This document shows, one piece after another, positions 45,385 to 56,904 of a stretch of DNA of 64,000 nucleotides. The DNA is taken from NCBI RefSeq assembly GCF_905220565.1, contig NC_059396.1, forward strand, positions 19,899,206-19,963,205. The letters run 5' to 3'. The notes under the pieces are model-generated. The model had not been told where the DNA came from. It saw only the letters and a list, made by a program, of their open reading frames with translations, and did no database searches. The position numbers were made by a program, and so were the translations under genes. The stretch is from Melitaea cinxia (taxonomy: Eukaryota > Arthropoda > Insecta > Lepidoptera > Nymphalidae). How positions within the stretch are numbered: the stretch's first letter is position 1; each line of letters begins with the position of its first letter.

Positions 45385-45530
45385 TTGGCGCAGCGGCTGT
45401 TGCGGTGACATTTGTATTGGCCATATAGATATTTGTCGTGGTCTGGGCGTTTGTGCTTGTGTATTGTGTGTCCTTTCGATCCCTGACAGAGGAGGAAATC
45501 CTACTGGGCGTTGAGTGTGAAGCGTTTTAT
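45385..45530 (+). mobile_element. SINE family B, internally deleted
   Basis: CTCTTTGGCGCAGCGGCTGT (A-box region) joins directly to GACATTTGTATTGGCCATAT and CGTGGTCTGGGCGTTTGTGC, with the B-box segment missing; the CCTTTCGATCCCTGACAG later on may be a remnant. Confidence 0.65.
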
Positions 45531-46227
45531 TTATTTAGTAGTAATATTATCGATAGCACTAATTAGCCCTTAGTGTTTTACAATTATTTTCTTTCACCCT
45601 TGAATTCAGTTTTGAAATATATACCTACGCGTTCAGCTTTAATATATAATATATACCTTTATATATTAATATTATAAACTTGAAAGAAAAACACATATTT
45701 TTAGTAAGTAAAGAGGTTTATACCTAAGACGACTAGTAGGTTATTTCCAACCTGTTCCTTAATCCCCAGTTATTTTTGTATCTTCAAAAATCTTATTACA
45801 ATAATTACATCTTCACTTATCACTCAGCATAAAATTACGCAAACACGTGTGTCTTTGTTTTAAAATTAAATATTAAAAAGGAGACATTACCCTTCCCGAT
45901 TCCCCCAACTTATTTACTCGCTCCTCGCACGCGTCTGCCTCAAACACGCCCCTGGCTGGTTACATTTTGTGCGTGATTGATTCTGAAAAGGTCCTCTCTT
46001 CATGATTGATGCGTTGCGGCGTTTGCGTCGACGCGCTTGCTTTTTAGATATAATATTAATCTTCTTTATATTTTAGTCTAGTTTGTGAAATGCTAAGGAT
46101 AGGTCTTACTACTCAATACTTACTCATTTCAAAGAAAAATCATTCTTATTTCTGTCAATAAATTGAATGAAATTGCTATGAAACATTGATTAGTAAATCT
46201 TAATATATTTTTCTTGGTTTCTTAAAA

Positions 46228-46503
46228 GTTCAATTGCCACCTTGGAACTTATAATGCCGACCGATGGCGGGATAACCGTCCAACTGCTGACTTTGAAATA
46301 CACAGGCCGAAGACGGGCAGCAGCGACTTCGGTGCGACAAAGCCAGCCCTGCGGTCACCACTCCGCCTGCCCAGCGTGGTGACGATGGGTAAAACACATG
46401 AGTTCGCGCCATATTGTCGGGCTCGAACTTGTGAAGTCCAATATCCAGCAGTGGAATGCGATAGATTGAAGTGATGGTGTGATGATGATAATGATGAATG
46501 ATA
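46228..46503 (+). mobile_element. SINE family A, 5'-truncated with 11-bp TSD
   Basis: GTTTCTTAAAA flanks it at 46217-46227 and 46504-46514. The element begins within the body (CACCTTGGAACTTATAATGC) and ends in GAAGTGATGGTGTGATGATG-type tail repeats. Minus-strand frames at 46230-46608 are shadows. Confidence 0.9.
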
Positions 46504-46739
46504 GTTTCTTAAAAATAATAATACTGTTGTCGTGATACTTAAAGCAATTCGATATAATTGAATGTTATAGGTATAACATTCAAAACTCGAAATTTCACAA
46601 AAAATCAAAAAGGAAATTCACTTTGCAAAATAATAGTGCAAAAATAAACGGACATAGAACAAGAAGCACGAAAAATAATAACAGCAATCTATCCATTAGC
46701 TACAAACTTACCGTGAATTGTGCATTTTTAACCGGTTGA

Positions 46740-46930
46740 AAACTAATCAAAGTGCGGTTACCGCGCAAAAGTGATCGCGGCGAGCGCGGTGGGCGCGTGA
46801 CACATTTCATATCAGACGCGCAGGCAGTTAGCGCGGGCAAATCCAATTACCCTCCTCATTGAAAACTTACCCGCGACCGCAATAACTTCGACTACGAAAC
46901 AATAAGACTACCTGCCCGCCGCCCCGTTCC
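46740..46930. promoter_or_regulatory. GC-rich island, copy 2 of a paired motif set
   Basis: GCAGTTAGCGCG (46824-46835), AATCCAATTA, CTCATTGAAAACTTACC, GACCGCA and AACTTC, in the same order as 45189-45275. Copy 1 has about 16 extra bases between the first two motifs. Flanked by AT-rich intron. Confidence 0.45.
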
Positions 46931-48065
46931 CTTTGTTTTAAAAAGATCTGGATATTTAATACTAAACAAGAGTTTTCAAAGGTCTTTGTTTTGTTTTATT
47001 ACTTTGTTCCACTTTTAGCTCGCTGCATAGTTCAAGATATTAAACGTTCGCTACCTCGACTGTTTACTGAAACGGATATTGCTTATTAAAATTATATATT
47101 ATGAATGTTTCGTTGTATTGCTTGTTGTTGTTTGTATTTATTGTTGTTTGAAGAGTTGGAGATAAATGAAAGATTGAAGAGAATAGATTGCTGTATTACA
47201 AATTACATTATTATGCAAACACTTCGTACGACGAGAAGAAATATGGGAAAGAGAGATTTAAATGTCAAATCACTGTCTTATATAGCTAACGTTCTGTCAC
47301 ACCACTGATTGTCTATTGCACTCACAGTTTATAAACACTTCACATCGATGACCGGTAAATTAAGTGCGGACCACACGATGTGAACCAAGAGTTGCAACGC
47401 AAGATGTGAGACGTTCCTTAACAATGAAATATATTAAAAAATACGATATATTGTTAGTTTACATGTCGTCAACTTGAACTAGATATGTCATTACACACAT
47501 GATTATATAGATAATTAAATGATTAAAAAAACGCTTCACGCTCCAGGAGAATGTGAATCTTGTGTTGGGAAACCGGAAACACGGACGTTGTCAAAAACAT
47601 TATTAAATAAAAAATTACAAATGTAACGATATTTTTGTTGTAAACATTTGCGCAAATCACAAGATAAACATTTCCAATTCAACACCCAACAACATGAGCA
47701 ACCTTCACTTGTTAATTATAAGTGCTTTAACATTTATTACAAGCGATGCTAATTAATTACCCTTTTCCTAGAATGTTGCTAGATAAACTAATACTGCGAA
47801 TGGAGCAATCTTGGCAGTAATTCGATAAGTATTCCCGAGACGCCTGCGTCTCGTTACCACTAAGCAATGACCCGTGACTGTGCTCATCGGTCTTGAACGA
47901 AGATGCACTATTCAGAGCTCACTAAGGGTTGCTTATTACTCCATATAACGCAAGACTGTCAGTAAACTAATCTGATCCAGTATCAAACTGACATAAATAG
48001 CTTAAAATCCTTCAATTTGTTTTGTCATACGATATCAATCATATCGTAGTGGCGACTAGTGCATT
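46931..48065. other. intron, no gene seen
   Basis: AT-rich. A short perfect palindrome CGAGACGC-CT-GCGTCTCG lies at 47836-47853. The frame at 47105-47308 has no domain features. Confidence 0.4.
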
Positions 48066-48071
48066 TGTAAT

Positions 48072-48150
48072 TTTTGTCTACCTACGTTGTATTATTTGTC
48101 GATGTAATTGAAGTCGGTTTTTTTCGTTATCCAGCAAATACAATTATTAT
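48072..48150 (+). repeat. family D right-end fragment
   Basis: TTTGTCTACCTACGTTGTAT...TCGATGTAATTGAAGTCGG then TTTTTTTCG, the terminal block of family D. The frame at 48108-48299 starts in it and is not a gene. Confidence 0.75.
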
Positions 48151-49030
48151 TTTATGTAAGTAAGAAATACCGAAATATATCAAAACCTACATCTATAAAT
48201 TCTGTATTTCTGATGACATCCAACATTTGCCATAGTACGGAGTTTCGCATCCTGCGAGCAACTGAACGGAACACTAGAACTGGCGATCTGCCATCTTGAT
48301 AATTATCTTCTATTAACTTTGAGACTAAACGCTGTCCATCGATTTAATGAAATTTCCCTCCTACGTTCATATAATTTAATAAAGGTTTTATAATTTCGCT
48401 ACAATTTATTTGTGGAGACTTACCGACCGCTTTTATATTATGAAAATCTAATTTTTTCACATCACGTATGCTTTAATAATACTTATATTATACATATAAA
48501 AAAGTGTGTAGGTGCATAAGAAGTTATACTTCAATGGCTAGCTAACTTCAGGGTGTCGGATTTTTTCGTGACGGTGTAACTTCTAGAAGTATAACTTCAA
48601 AAAGAAAACAACAATAATAATTCATAATCTTTACGTGTTTAATATTATTACAATCGATTATTCATCAAATGTTAGCTCTCAATGTTTATTGAACATCAAA
48701 ATGAGATTATGAAACAGAAGATAAATCTGTAATATAATCCAGCTTATTTTCGTATATAAACAATTAGTTATATAGAATCACGTTGAGCTCACAGGGGTGT
48801 ACATAACACACGATCCAGAGGGAGTAAACATTCGACGTGTTTGCCCGTTGCTCGTCTAATACTGTACATTAGAGCAATTTAGATGATAATACCGGCAAAT
48901 ATTTATCGAAGCCGTTCCCTCCGATATTCAAAAATAATATATGTTCCAGAAAATGGATCTATCTGGTCGTCGGGTATTACAACATGTTATATGTGTATAC
49001 TAGCTACTTATAACTTCGTTTAGGATTGAT
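48151..49030. other. intron, no gene seen
   Basis: AT-rich, no repeat matched. An 8-base direct repeat AAGTTATA/AAGTATAA region near 48520-48600 is not distinctive. Confidence 0.35.
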
Positions 49031-49031
49031 T

Positions 49032-49459
49032 ATAATTGTGTTTGCAGGTAAACGAAGAAAAACTGACTTCAATTATATCGACAAGTAATACAACGTAGGT
49101 AGACGAAAAAATAGTCAAATAAATACGCATTATCAAAGATTACTCCAAAAGTTGTAATCAGATCACGATGAAATTCAAATGTGACCACATGATAAACATC
49201 GGCTTTCGATTAAATTAAAAATCATCAAAATCGGTACACCCAGTAAAAAGTTATGCGGATTGTCGAGAGATTCCCTCGATTCCTCTGGGATCCCATCATC
49301 AGATCCTGGTTTCCTTATCATGGCACCAAATGGGAATATCTCCTTTTCAACAAAAAAATAAAAATCGGTTCATAAACGACGGAGTTATCTCCGAACATAC
49401 ATAAAAAGGTATATATACAGTCGAATTGAGTAACCTCCTCCTTTTTTTGAAGTCGGTTA
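49032..49459 (-). repeat. interspersed repeat family D copy
   Basis: Begins AATTGTGTTTGCAGGTAAAC and ends CAGTCGAATTGAGTAACCTC then GAAGTCGGTTAAAA. It has one copy of the GGATCCCATCATCAGATCC module that is doubled in 49823-50580. Confidence 0.85.
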
Positions 49460-49822
49460 AAAATTACGAGTTCAGTTTTATAAACGTTCGATTATTGAAT
49501 TGAAATTGAATGTCCAATAATGTCCGTATCGTTTGAAGTCGGTAAAATTTAAAATGTCCATGGCGCCGGATTCGCAAACGAAAATATTAAAACATATTAG
49601 GAATTATCCGGATGAATGGTTCCAGGCAACCAGTCGTGCATGCGATTAAACAGTCCACCGACTCCGGCGTGTAAGAGCGTACAGACTTTATCGCTGTACA
49701 AAGCGACGAAATCTTGAATTTGTCAGTCGATTAATATTTGCTAAGCGTGCCAATATATACTCAAATAATTTGGTACAGATATAAGAAAATAAATTGTTAC
49801 TACTTCATTTTACTTTGGTTTT

Positions 49823-50580
49823 TAACCGACTTCCAAAAAAGGAGGAGGTTCTCAATTCGACTGTATTTTTTTTTTTTTTTTATGTATGTTACATCAGAAC
49901 TTTTGACTGGGTGGACCGATTTCGACAAATTTTCTTTTAATCGAAAGGTGGTGTGTGCCAATTGGTCCCATTTAAATTTATTTGAGATCTAACAACTACT
50001 TTTCGAGCTATATCTAATAATGCGTTTTTACTTGACGCTTTTTTCGTCGACCTACGTTGTATTATACCGCATAGCTTTCTACTGGATGTACCGATTTTGA
50101 TAATTATTTTTTTGTTGGAAAGGAGATATCCCAAGTTTAGTACCATGATAAGGAAACCAGGATCTGATGATGAGATCCTAGAGAAATCGAGGGAAACTCT
50201 TGAAAATCCGCAATAACTTTTTACTAGGTGTACCGATTTTGATAATTATTTTTTGTTGGAAAGAAGATATCCCTTGTTTAGTACCATGATAAGGAAACCA
50301 GGATCTGATGATGGGATCCCAGAGAAATCGAGGGAACTTCTTGAAAATCCGCAATAACTTTTTATTAGGTGTACCAATTTTAATGATTTTTAATTTAATC
50401 GAAAGCCGATGATTATCATGTAGTCACATTTAAATTTCATCGAGATCTGATAACTACTTTTTGAGTAATCTTTGATAATGCGTTATTACTTGACTATTTT
50501 TTCGTCGATCTGCGTTGTATTACTCGTCGATGTAATTGAAGTCGGTTTTTTTTTTCGTTTGCGAGCAAACACAATTATTT
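49823..50580 (+). repeat. interspersed repeat family D, longest copy
   Basis: Runs from TTTTAACCGACTTCCAAAAA to GATGTAATTGAAGTCGG and GTTTGCGAGCAAACACAATT. The ends are inverted copies of AACCGACTTC. Inside, a unit of about 140 bp containing GGAAACCAGGATCTGATGAT occurs twice in tandem (about 50079-50217 and 50218-50358), with related ACCGATTTTGATAATTATTT modules on each side. No ORF of family type is present, so this is non-autonomous. The short frames at 49738-49992 and 49937-50146 are repeat sequence. Confidence 0.85.
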
Positions 50581-50624
50581 TATTTCATATGTCTAATTAA
50601 TATTTATTTATATTTACTACTAGA

Positions 50625-50870
50625 TGTGTCTGCGACTTTGTCCGCGTATTGGGTATTTACATGTTCAACGTGAAATCTTTAAATTGGCATAACTTTTTAT
50701 TAATGAAACGATTGACATGAAACAAACATTAAATGTTAAGTGGAAGCTTACCACAATATATTAGTGGAAACTAGATCTAAATCAGATAAGCTGTTTTTGA
50801 GATCAGCGTGCACAAACGCACAGACAAACAGATAAAAATTCTAACAATCATTGTTTTGGGTGCTATTTGC
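50625..50870 (+). repeat. family F copy, diverged
   Basis: CTAGATGTGTCTGCGACTTT, GTCCGCGTATTGG and the terminal GAGATCAGCGTGCACAAACG then CAGACAAACAGATAAAAATT. Confidence 0.6.
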
Positions 50871-52085
50871 GTTGGTAAAGGTCCCAATACATTTTTTTCC
50901 GTTACATTTTTGTTATATGTATTGATGATTGATGGTGATAAGTTTCGTTCACTTTTGGCTTTTATTAGTGTACGTTAAATGTCTTAATGTTAAGTCGTGT
51001 ACTATATCAATCATTTTAATTCCAACAAAGACAACCAGAACACTGTAACCAGTGTATGGTCTATACAATGTCTTTACCGATCCTAATCTTAACTAGCAGT
51101 TCAAAATATTTGAAATTAACTTTTTATAAGGTGCTATACATTCACTCAAACGAGAACACATTTCATTAACTCGTTCATATCAAAGTATCCTAATATTAGA
51201 TTCGTGAAGTGCGTCATTCAGCTACACTTGGGGAAAAGGAACAAGCATGACAATCCAAAATGTCTTTCATTCTACCATTTGTCCTGCTCCCGTGCGAGTT
51301 AAATTGTGAGTGAGAATTATGCAGGCTACGTGGAAATGTTTTATGGGAGCGCAAGAAAAAGTTGTAGGATGGGAGCGAGGGAAGCACAAGTTTAAGTTAA
51401 GCGCCCGATATTTAACATAATCATTATTGTAGGAACTTTTCTCGTTTATATGAAAACCCGGTAAAGTTAAGTGTAGGTGTTTTAGGAAATGTGCGTACTT
51501 AACGATTGCCTTAAGTTTTAAGCGTATTTATTATTAATAGTGCCCTACTTTTTAATTGGATCGTCTTTCACTTAAATGAAAGACAACTGATACACAATGA
51601 GATGAAAGAAATCATATTTCGAAACGTATTTTGTAACGTTATCACAAAAAAATTCTTTAAAGATTTTTCAAAACTATAACCTTTAGAGTCTACGTAAACA
51701 AGACCATAAGTTACTATCAAATATACAAGTATTAAATCAAAATACTAATATGTGAGTAAGTTAAAAATATTTTAGAATTACTTCTAATTATTTATTTATA
51801 TAGGAAGCCAATAATATAAAGTGTATTTTTCTATCATTCGTATATAGTTAAGCCTAGAATATCTTACACTATACACGACACTTACAAGCTAACTCAGCAT
51901 CCAATCACTCTGAACAGTCTCAATACACTTTGAACAGTTTTTTCGAAAGTTATACTAACAGTAAATATTTATCTTATGACGAATTAACTCATCAATAAAG
52001 TATAAAACAAACTATAAAAAACAGTACAACAATTAAAACCCGCGCTAAAACAGTAAAATACATTGAAAAGTCGCGAGTGAATAGG
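50871..52085. other. intron, no gene seen
   Basis: AT-rich with no repeat matched. Confidence 0.4.
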
Positions 52086-52087
52086 TT

Positions 52088-52202
52088 ACTTCTAGGTAAG
52101 CGTGCTCCATCTTAGACCGCATTTTCACTTATCATCAGGTGAAATAGCGGTCAAACGCCAGCCTATCTATGTATAAAAAAAAAAAAAAAAAAAAAAAGAA
52201 AA
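52088..52202 (+). repeat. A-tailed repeat fragment
   Basis: GGTTACTTCTAGGTAAGCGT...ACTTATCATCAGGTGAAATA...CGGTCAAACGCCAGCCTATC followed by an A run (about 52176-52200). It looks like the A-tailed 3' end of a retroelement; I recall similar blocks in moth and butterfly genomes. Confidence 0.5.
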
Positions 52203-53390
52203 GAAAAAAGTAAAAATATGTAGGTATATGAAAAAGAAACAATGAAAGACAGCAGCATCGCGATATTATTCGCGAAAGTACCATTATTATGTGATTATGT
52301 TATGTAAATTATCAGCGTTAAGTTTTAGAAATATAAGCGTTTTATCTCCAAGTCCTAAAAATATTGTCTAAATTTCGGAAGTGGAAAGAAAGCGAGTCGT
52401 ATGCACAAAGTAAATTCGTTTGTTTTGGTAAAAACACCCAGTAACCCAGCGTGTACGGAGCTAAAACAGAACTCGTGTTCGCATTTTTCGGCTCTATTCC
52501 CGTGCGCGAAGAACTTCAAATAAAAACTTTGGACGACTAGGTTTTATAAAGTTGCCGTTTTGGAAAATGTATTTTTAGGAAGCGCTTTAAAGAAACTCGA
52601 AATAGACAAACGAATTGCTTTTTACACTTATTGATATCGTTTGAGTATGTCTGTTTGTACCCATAAATAAATAAAAATAATAATTAATAGACATAAATAA
52701 AGTTCGGTTTGAAATTTTAAACTCTTTTATCAATTTATTTTTATTTAACTAAAATAAATAAAATATTATCTTCATCAAAAATCTTCAAAAAGTTATTTTC
52801 CGAATATCTTAAATAGAACCAGTTTGTTTAAGACTATTAAAATATTTTCAATTTCTCGTTTTTCTGATCTACTGAATTAGTTGACGCTGATCTCATTTTC
52901 CACTCCAAGGCTGTGTATGAGTCTAGGTATAAAGTAAATGATTACATTTAGAAATAAAAAACGAATGTGTCCGATCACTTTTCGTAACTCTCTCGTCACG
53001 CAGTCACCAGCTTACGCTTTCGAAGTCTGTTAAAATGTACTATTTATTCAAACACCTTTAAAAACAATCGCGCTAAATGAAAATGTCACTCATACAAATC
53101 ATCACACACAACAATACCTTAACACGATACGTAACAAACTTCAATAACAAAATAAACACTGCGAACATCGATGTTCAACATTTCACAGCGACATGTGAAG
53201 TGTTTGACTGTATCATATCACGAAAATGGACCGGCGGGGGCCGTAGTGCGCGGAACTTTCCACAGTCGCGTATGTGTTCTCGTTCTTTTTCGTTGTGACG
53301 TACACGGCGGCATGTCGTTTTTTTTGCCTTCTATTTAACCCTCTCTGTATCATTAGATATGGTTACGTTCAATATTTTATTCCATTTTTC
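52203..53390. other. intron, no gene seen
   Basis: Contains the GTAACTCTCTCGTCACGCAG repeat at about 52985-53018 (other copy at about 4150-4215). The frame at 53077-53298 has no domain features. Slightly GC-richer at 53225-53320. Confidence 0.4.
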
Positions 53391-53392
53391 CC

Positions 53393-53655
53393 TTATAAAT
53401 AAATATAATAAATATCTACACAATACACACACGGTCGTCTGTTCCTAAAGTAAGCAACTTAATGCTTGTGTTATAGGTAACAGCCGACTGGTAGAGCTAC
53501 ATATTTTTTTTTATCGATAAACATACTTATAAATAATACATATATAAATGTATAAAAAAATATTTATATTACACCCAGACTCGGGGTTGAAATCGAACCC
53601 ACGACCCCGGAGCAGAAAGCAAAGTCACTACAAACTGCGCCAACGGGCTAGTCAA
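53393..53655 (-). mobile_element. SINE family C, near full length
   Basis: The minus strand runs from head TGACTAGCCCGTTGGCGCAG, B-box-like GTGGGTTCGATTTC, through TAAATATTTTTTTATACATT to the tail TGTGTAGATATTTATTATAT. The ACGGTCGTCTGTTCCTAAAG block on the plus strand matches the other C copies. Confidence 0.88.
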
Positions 53656-53733
53656 GTGTAATGTTTGCTTTGATATTCTTCGACATAAAAGTTGAATTTT
53701 TATTATGTTATTATCTTATAATGAGTTGTATTT

Positions 53734-54074
53734 GACGTCGCATTGGCGCAACGGTTACAGTCATGGATTGTGTCTGTTGTGCGGGCGGTTGCGGGTTCGA
53801 TCCCCGCACATGACAAACATTTGTATTGGCCATACAGGTGTTTGCCGTGGTCTGGGTGTTTGCACTCCTTGTGAGTCTCCCCACCGTGCCTCGGAGAGCA
53901 CGTTAAGCCGTCGGTCCCGGTTGTTATCATGTACACCTGATAGCGATCGTTACTCATAGTAGGGAATATATCCGCCAACCCGCATTGGAGCAACGTGGTG
54001 GAATAAGCTCTGGTCCTTCTCCTACATGGGGAAAGAGGCCTATGCCCAGTAGTGGGATATACATGCTGAATCGC
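53734..54074 (+). mobile_element. SINE family B, full-length with 11-bp TSD
   Basis: GAGTTGTATTT flanks it at 53723-53733 and 54075-54085, giving a 341-bp element. The A box TGGCGCAACGG is at 53744-53754 and the B box GGTTCGATCCC at 53794-53804. The body has CGTTAAGCCGTCGGTCCCGG. The 3' tail GGGGAAAGAGGCCTATGCCC matches an RTE-type ORF end. Open frames at 53703-53993 on both strands are inside it. Confidence 0.95.
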
Positions 54075-54089
54075 GAGTTGTATTTTAAA

Positions 54090-54805
54090 GAGGTTTAAAT
54101 ATATTGTATTATAGTCGCAATATCCAAAGTTATTTTCAACTTAACTAGCTTTTTAATCTGTAATAATATTTTAAAGCTGAAACTTTAGTATTAGAAACCA
54201 AATATAGATCTATACGAAACTATCTAAATAATGTAAATATGACCAAATTTTACTATAAATATCTCAAATTTGACATTCAGATCGCATCCCATCATAAAAG
54301 TCGATTCCGACAAATTCTTAAGTTAAATCTTCATCTCGATAACCGAATATCTTTCGCGCATCCCAACGGAGCTGTCACAAACAATTCCTAGCCAGTCGCC
54401 GGAGCGGGACGCCGTATATATCTAAAGATTGCGCGCTCCAGAACCTGTATGAGCGTAAGATGGTCTATTGAACTGACGTTTGATCCCCGATGTGACTGAT
54501 ATCCTTCAGAAGGGTCGAGGGCCTCTCGAGAAACTTATTGAATACTCGAATTTCACATGATTGGATATAATTTAATTTCTATATTATTGTTTAGTATGAC
54601 GCTCGATGTAAGTGTTCGGAGGATATTGAATTTTTTGTAATTGCTAATATTTGGATCCTTTCGTGCGTGAAATAAGTTTCATTGATCGTTTTATTGCTAA
54701 AGCCAATTCTTATGATTCCTACTTTCCTAGTACAATAAAAATCAATTATTGTATTTAATTATGACTAAACTTTTTATAGAGATAACTTGATCGCAGTGTA
54801 GACAT
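54090..54805. other. intron, no gene seen
   Basis: A modestly GC-richer patch at 54340-54540 does not match any repeat in the window. No exon recognised. Confidence 0.4.
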
Positions 54806-54810
54806 TTTTT

Positions 54811-55090
54811 TATATAGCTAGGTCGGTAAACAAGCCGGGTTCACCTAACGGCAAGCGATTACCGTAGCTTATAGACGCCTGCAACACCAGAAGCATCGCA
54901 AGCGCTTTGCCTACCTTATCCCCAATTTCCCCCAGGAGCTCTGGTCGCCTTACTCACCAACAGGAACACAACACTGTTTGAAAGCAGTATTATTTAGCTT
55001 TGGTCTTCTGTAAGGTTGAGGTACTACCCAAGTCGGGCTGCTCCATATTTTGAGCAGGAAATTTCCTGCTGTGCCCTACCTCAGTTAAAA
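54811..55090 (+). repeat. interspersed repeat family G, best copy
   Basis: TATATAGCTAGGTCGGTAAA, GCGATTACCGTAGCTTATAG, CCCCCAGGAGCTCTGGTCGC, CACCAACAGGAACACAACAC and GGTTGAGGTACTACCCAAGT. Other pieces: 24240-24310, 25240-25420 and about 25660-25720. Element class unknown. Confidence 0.7.
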
Positions 55091-55113
55091 AAAGTGTTAA
55101 ATTCGTGTAAGTA

Positions 55114-55312
55114 ATCTATCTAATTCTCGTGTCGCGGTGTTTGTAGTTAAACTCCTCCGAAACGGCTTGACCGATTCTCATGGAATTTTGTGTGCATATT
55201 GGGTAGGTCTGAGAATTGAACAACATCTATTTTACATACCCCTAAGTTATGGGGGGGGAATAAGGGGTTTAATAGAATATATGGCAAAACAACGTTTGCG
55301 GGGTCAGCTAGT
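55114..55312 (+). repeat. interspersed repeat family E copy
   Basis: TAATTCTCGTGTCGCGGTGT to CAACGTTTGCGGGGTCAGCT then AGTA. The end CTAGTA would suit a Helitron-like 3' terminus. The frame at 55137-55322 is repeat sequence. Confidence 0.75.
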
Positions 55313-55330
55313 ATTGATATAATATTTATT

Positions 55331-55390
55331 ACGCTTCAGCCTGTACTATCCCACTGCTGGGCATAGACCTCCTTCCCATGTAGAAGAACG
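55331..55390 (-). mobile_element. SINE family B / RTE tail fragment
   Basis: CGCTTCAGCCTGTACTATCC then CACTGCTGGGCATAGACCTC and CCATGTAGAAG, the B tail in minus orientation. Confidence 0.75.
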
Positions 55391-55392
55391 AT

Positions 55393-55526
55393 ATATATAC
55401 AGGGTGAAAGGTAATAGATGTAAAAGATCTGGAGGATGGGGTATTCCATACATAGATAGATAGGATATGAGCTATACTTTAGCCCCTCCAGATCTTTTAC
55501 ACCTGTTACCTTTCACCCTGTATATA
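55393..55526. mobile_element. small MITE with ~42-bp terminal inverted repeats
   Basis: The left end TATATACAGGGTGAAAGG...TAAAAGATCTGGAGG (55393-55434) and right end CCTCCAGATCTTTTACACC...CACCCTGTATATA (55485-55526) are complementary with two mismatches. The total is about 134 bp with a 50-bp centre. It lies in TA-rich flanks, which fits a TA target. The short length and absence of an ORF indicate a non-autonomous DNA element. Confidence 0.88.
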
Positions 55527-56793
55527 ATATTTACGTGTGACTTAACGTAAGTAACCTTCTATCAAAATATACTTTTTCTTAAGAAAAAATATTGGGCAAT
55601 AATAACCAAAGATTGTGTTTTTGTTGTTCGTCACTTTCAGAATACCGCTAATAGCTACTGAATAATTCAACGCGGTCGCGACGAAATCACTTTTTTTTAA
55701 TCCTAATACGTTTTTCTTGTTACATTTATTCTTCTAGTTTTCTATACTAATATTAAAATATTAAGTAAAGCGTAGTTGAGTACTTTATTTTGTACGTAAT
55801 CATTACTTATATGTATGATATATCTGAGGGTAAAAATCAAAATTATTCAATTAGACACATGGGTACAATTCCGGAATTGTAAATTTTGAGTACCGAATAT
55901 TTAGCATGGATTAAGAAATCAATTAAAGGGGAATGCCCATACGTGGTTTCCTCCTTCCACGTCGTTGTGCCTAAACCAAATTAATATTAAAAACTAAGTT
56001 TTTAATTTACACTAGCCTTTGTAAAATACTTAGCCATAACTTCGACGTATAAGAATCCACATATTAAGCAGTAATTTTTTCATTTCCGTTTTACTCGCAA
56101 TTCCCAAGTATTTTTTGTTATGACATTTGAATCCTCAGTATTGCCATTTTCGTACGAGCGTATCGACTCACCAAAGTATAATCGATACACTTATATTTAT
56201 TTTATTAAAATATCGAATTGACAGTTCATAATAACATGTTAAATAATAAAGAAAATCAATTTTTATTTGATAATAATATGAGTTTATTTGATTAATCTAT
56301 CTGAAAGTATCCTGTTGTAGTGTTTTTCAATCATAATCGATTAATCGATCTACAACTGGCAACAATGCGACATTCACTTGAAAGATGTCAAATAAGTCAA
56401 ATGTGAAACTGTTTCGTTTTACTGATTGAAACTCTTTTAGCCATTAATTCTAAATTCATTCATTTTACTGACGTACCTTGAGTTTAAGTAAACTGAAGCA
56501 TTAACTTACTTGCATTCAGATCATATTCAAACATTTACAGATAGTTAAAACTTCAAATGTAAATAAAAATACAAAATGAATGAAGGATAAGAAAACCACT
56601 TTTGTTGTGACTTTTTCATTATACCCGTCGAGCTAGAGAAACAGCGTTTTTTTTAATTAAATGTACACTAAGGAACCTACAAAATGTGGTAAATATCATC
56701 ATGGCACAAAATTTTTCAAAGCGAAACTAAAGTCCATACTGCGGTGGGCATTCTCCTTTGTCACAAAATACGCCTAAAAAGTAATCATAAGTT
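55527..56793. other. intron, no gene seen
   Basis: AT-rich. AAAGGGGAATGCCCATA at about 55926 and its near-complement GGGCATTCTCCTTTGTC at about 56747 form a short inverted pair about 800 bp apart, which may be chance. Confidence 0.35.
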
Positions 56794-56799
56794 ACAATA

Positions 56800-56830
<31 letters not shown>

Positions 56831-56904
56831 CTTTATTATAGCCATACAGCCATAAAGGCTAAGTCGGCTCATAAGTCTTAAATACTAGATCTGTATACAA
56901 TTAT

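Noticed and set aside
53734..53815. Possible functional tRNA gene
   Set aside because: Part of a SINE with an 11-bp target duplication and an RTE-like tail.
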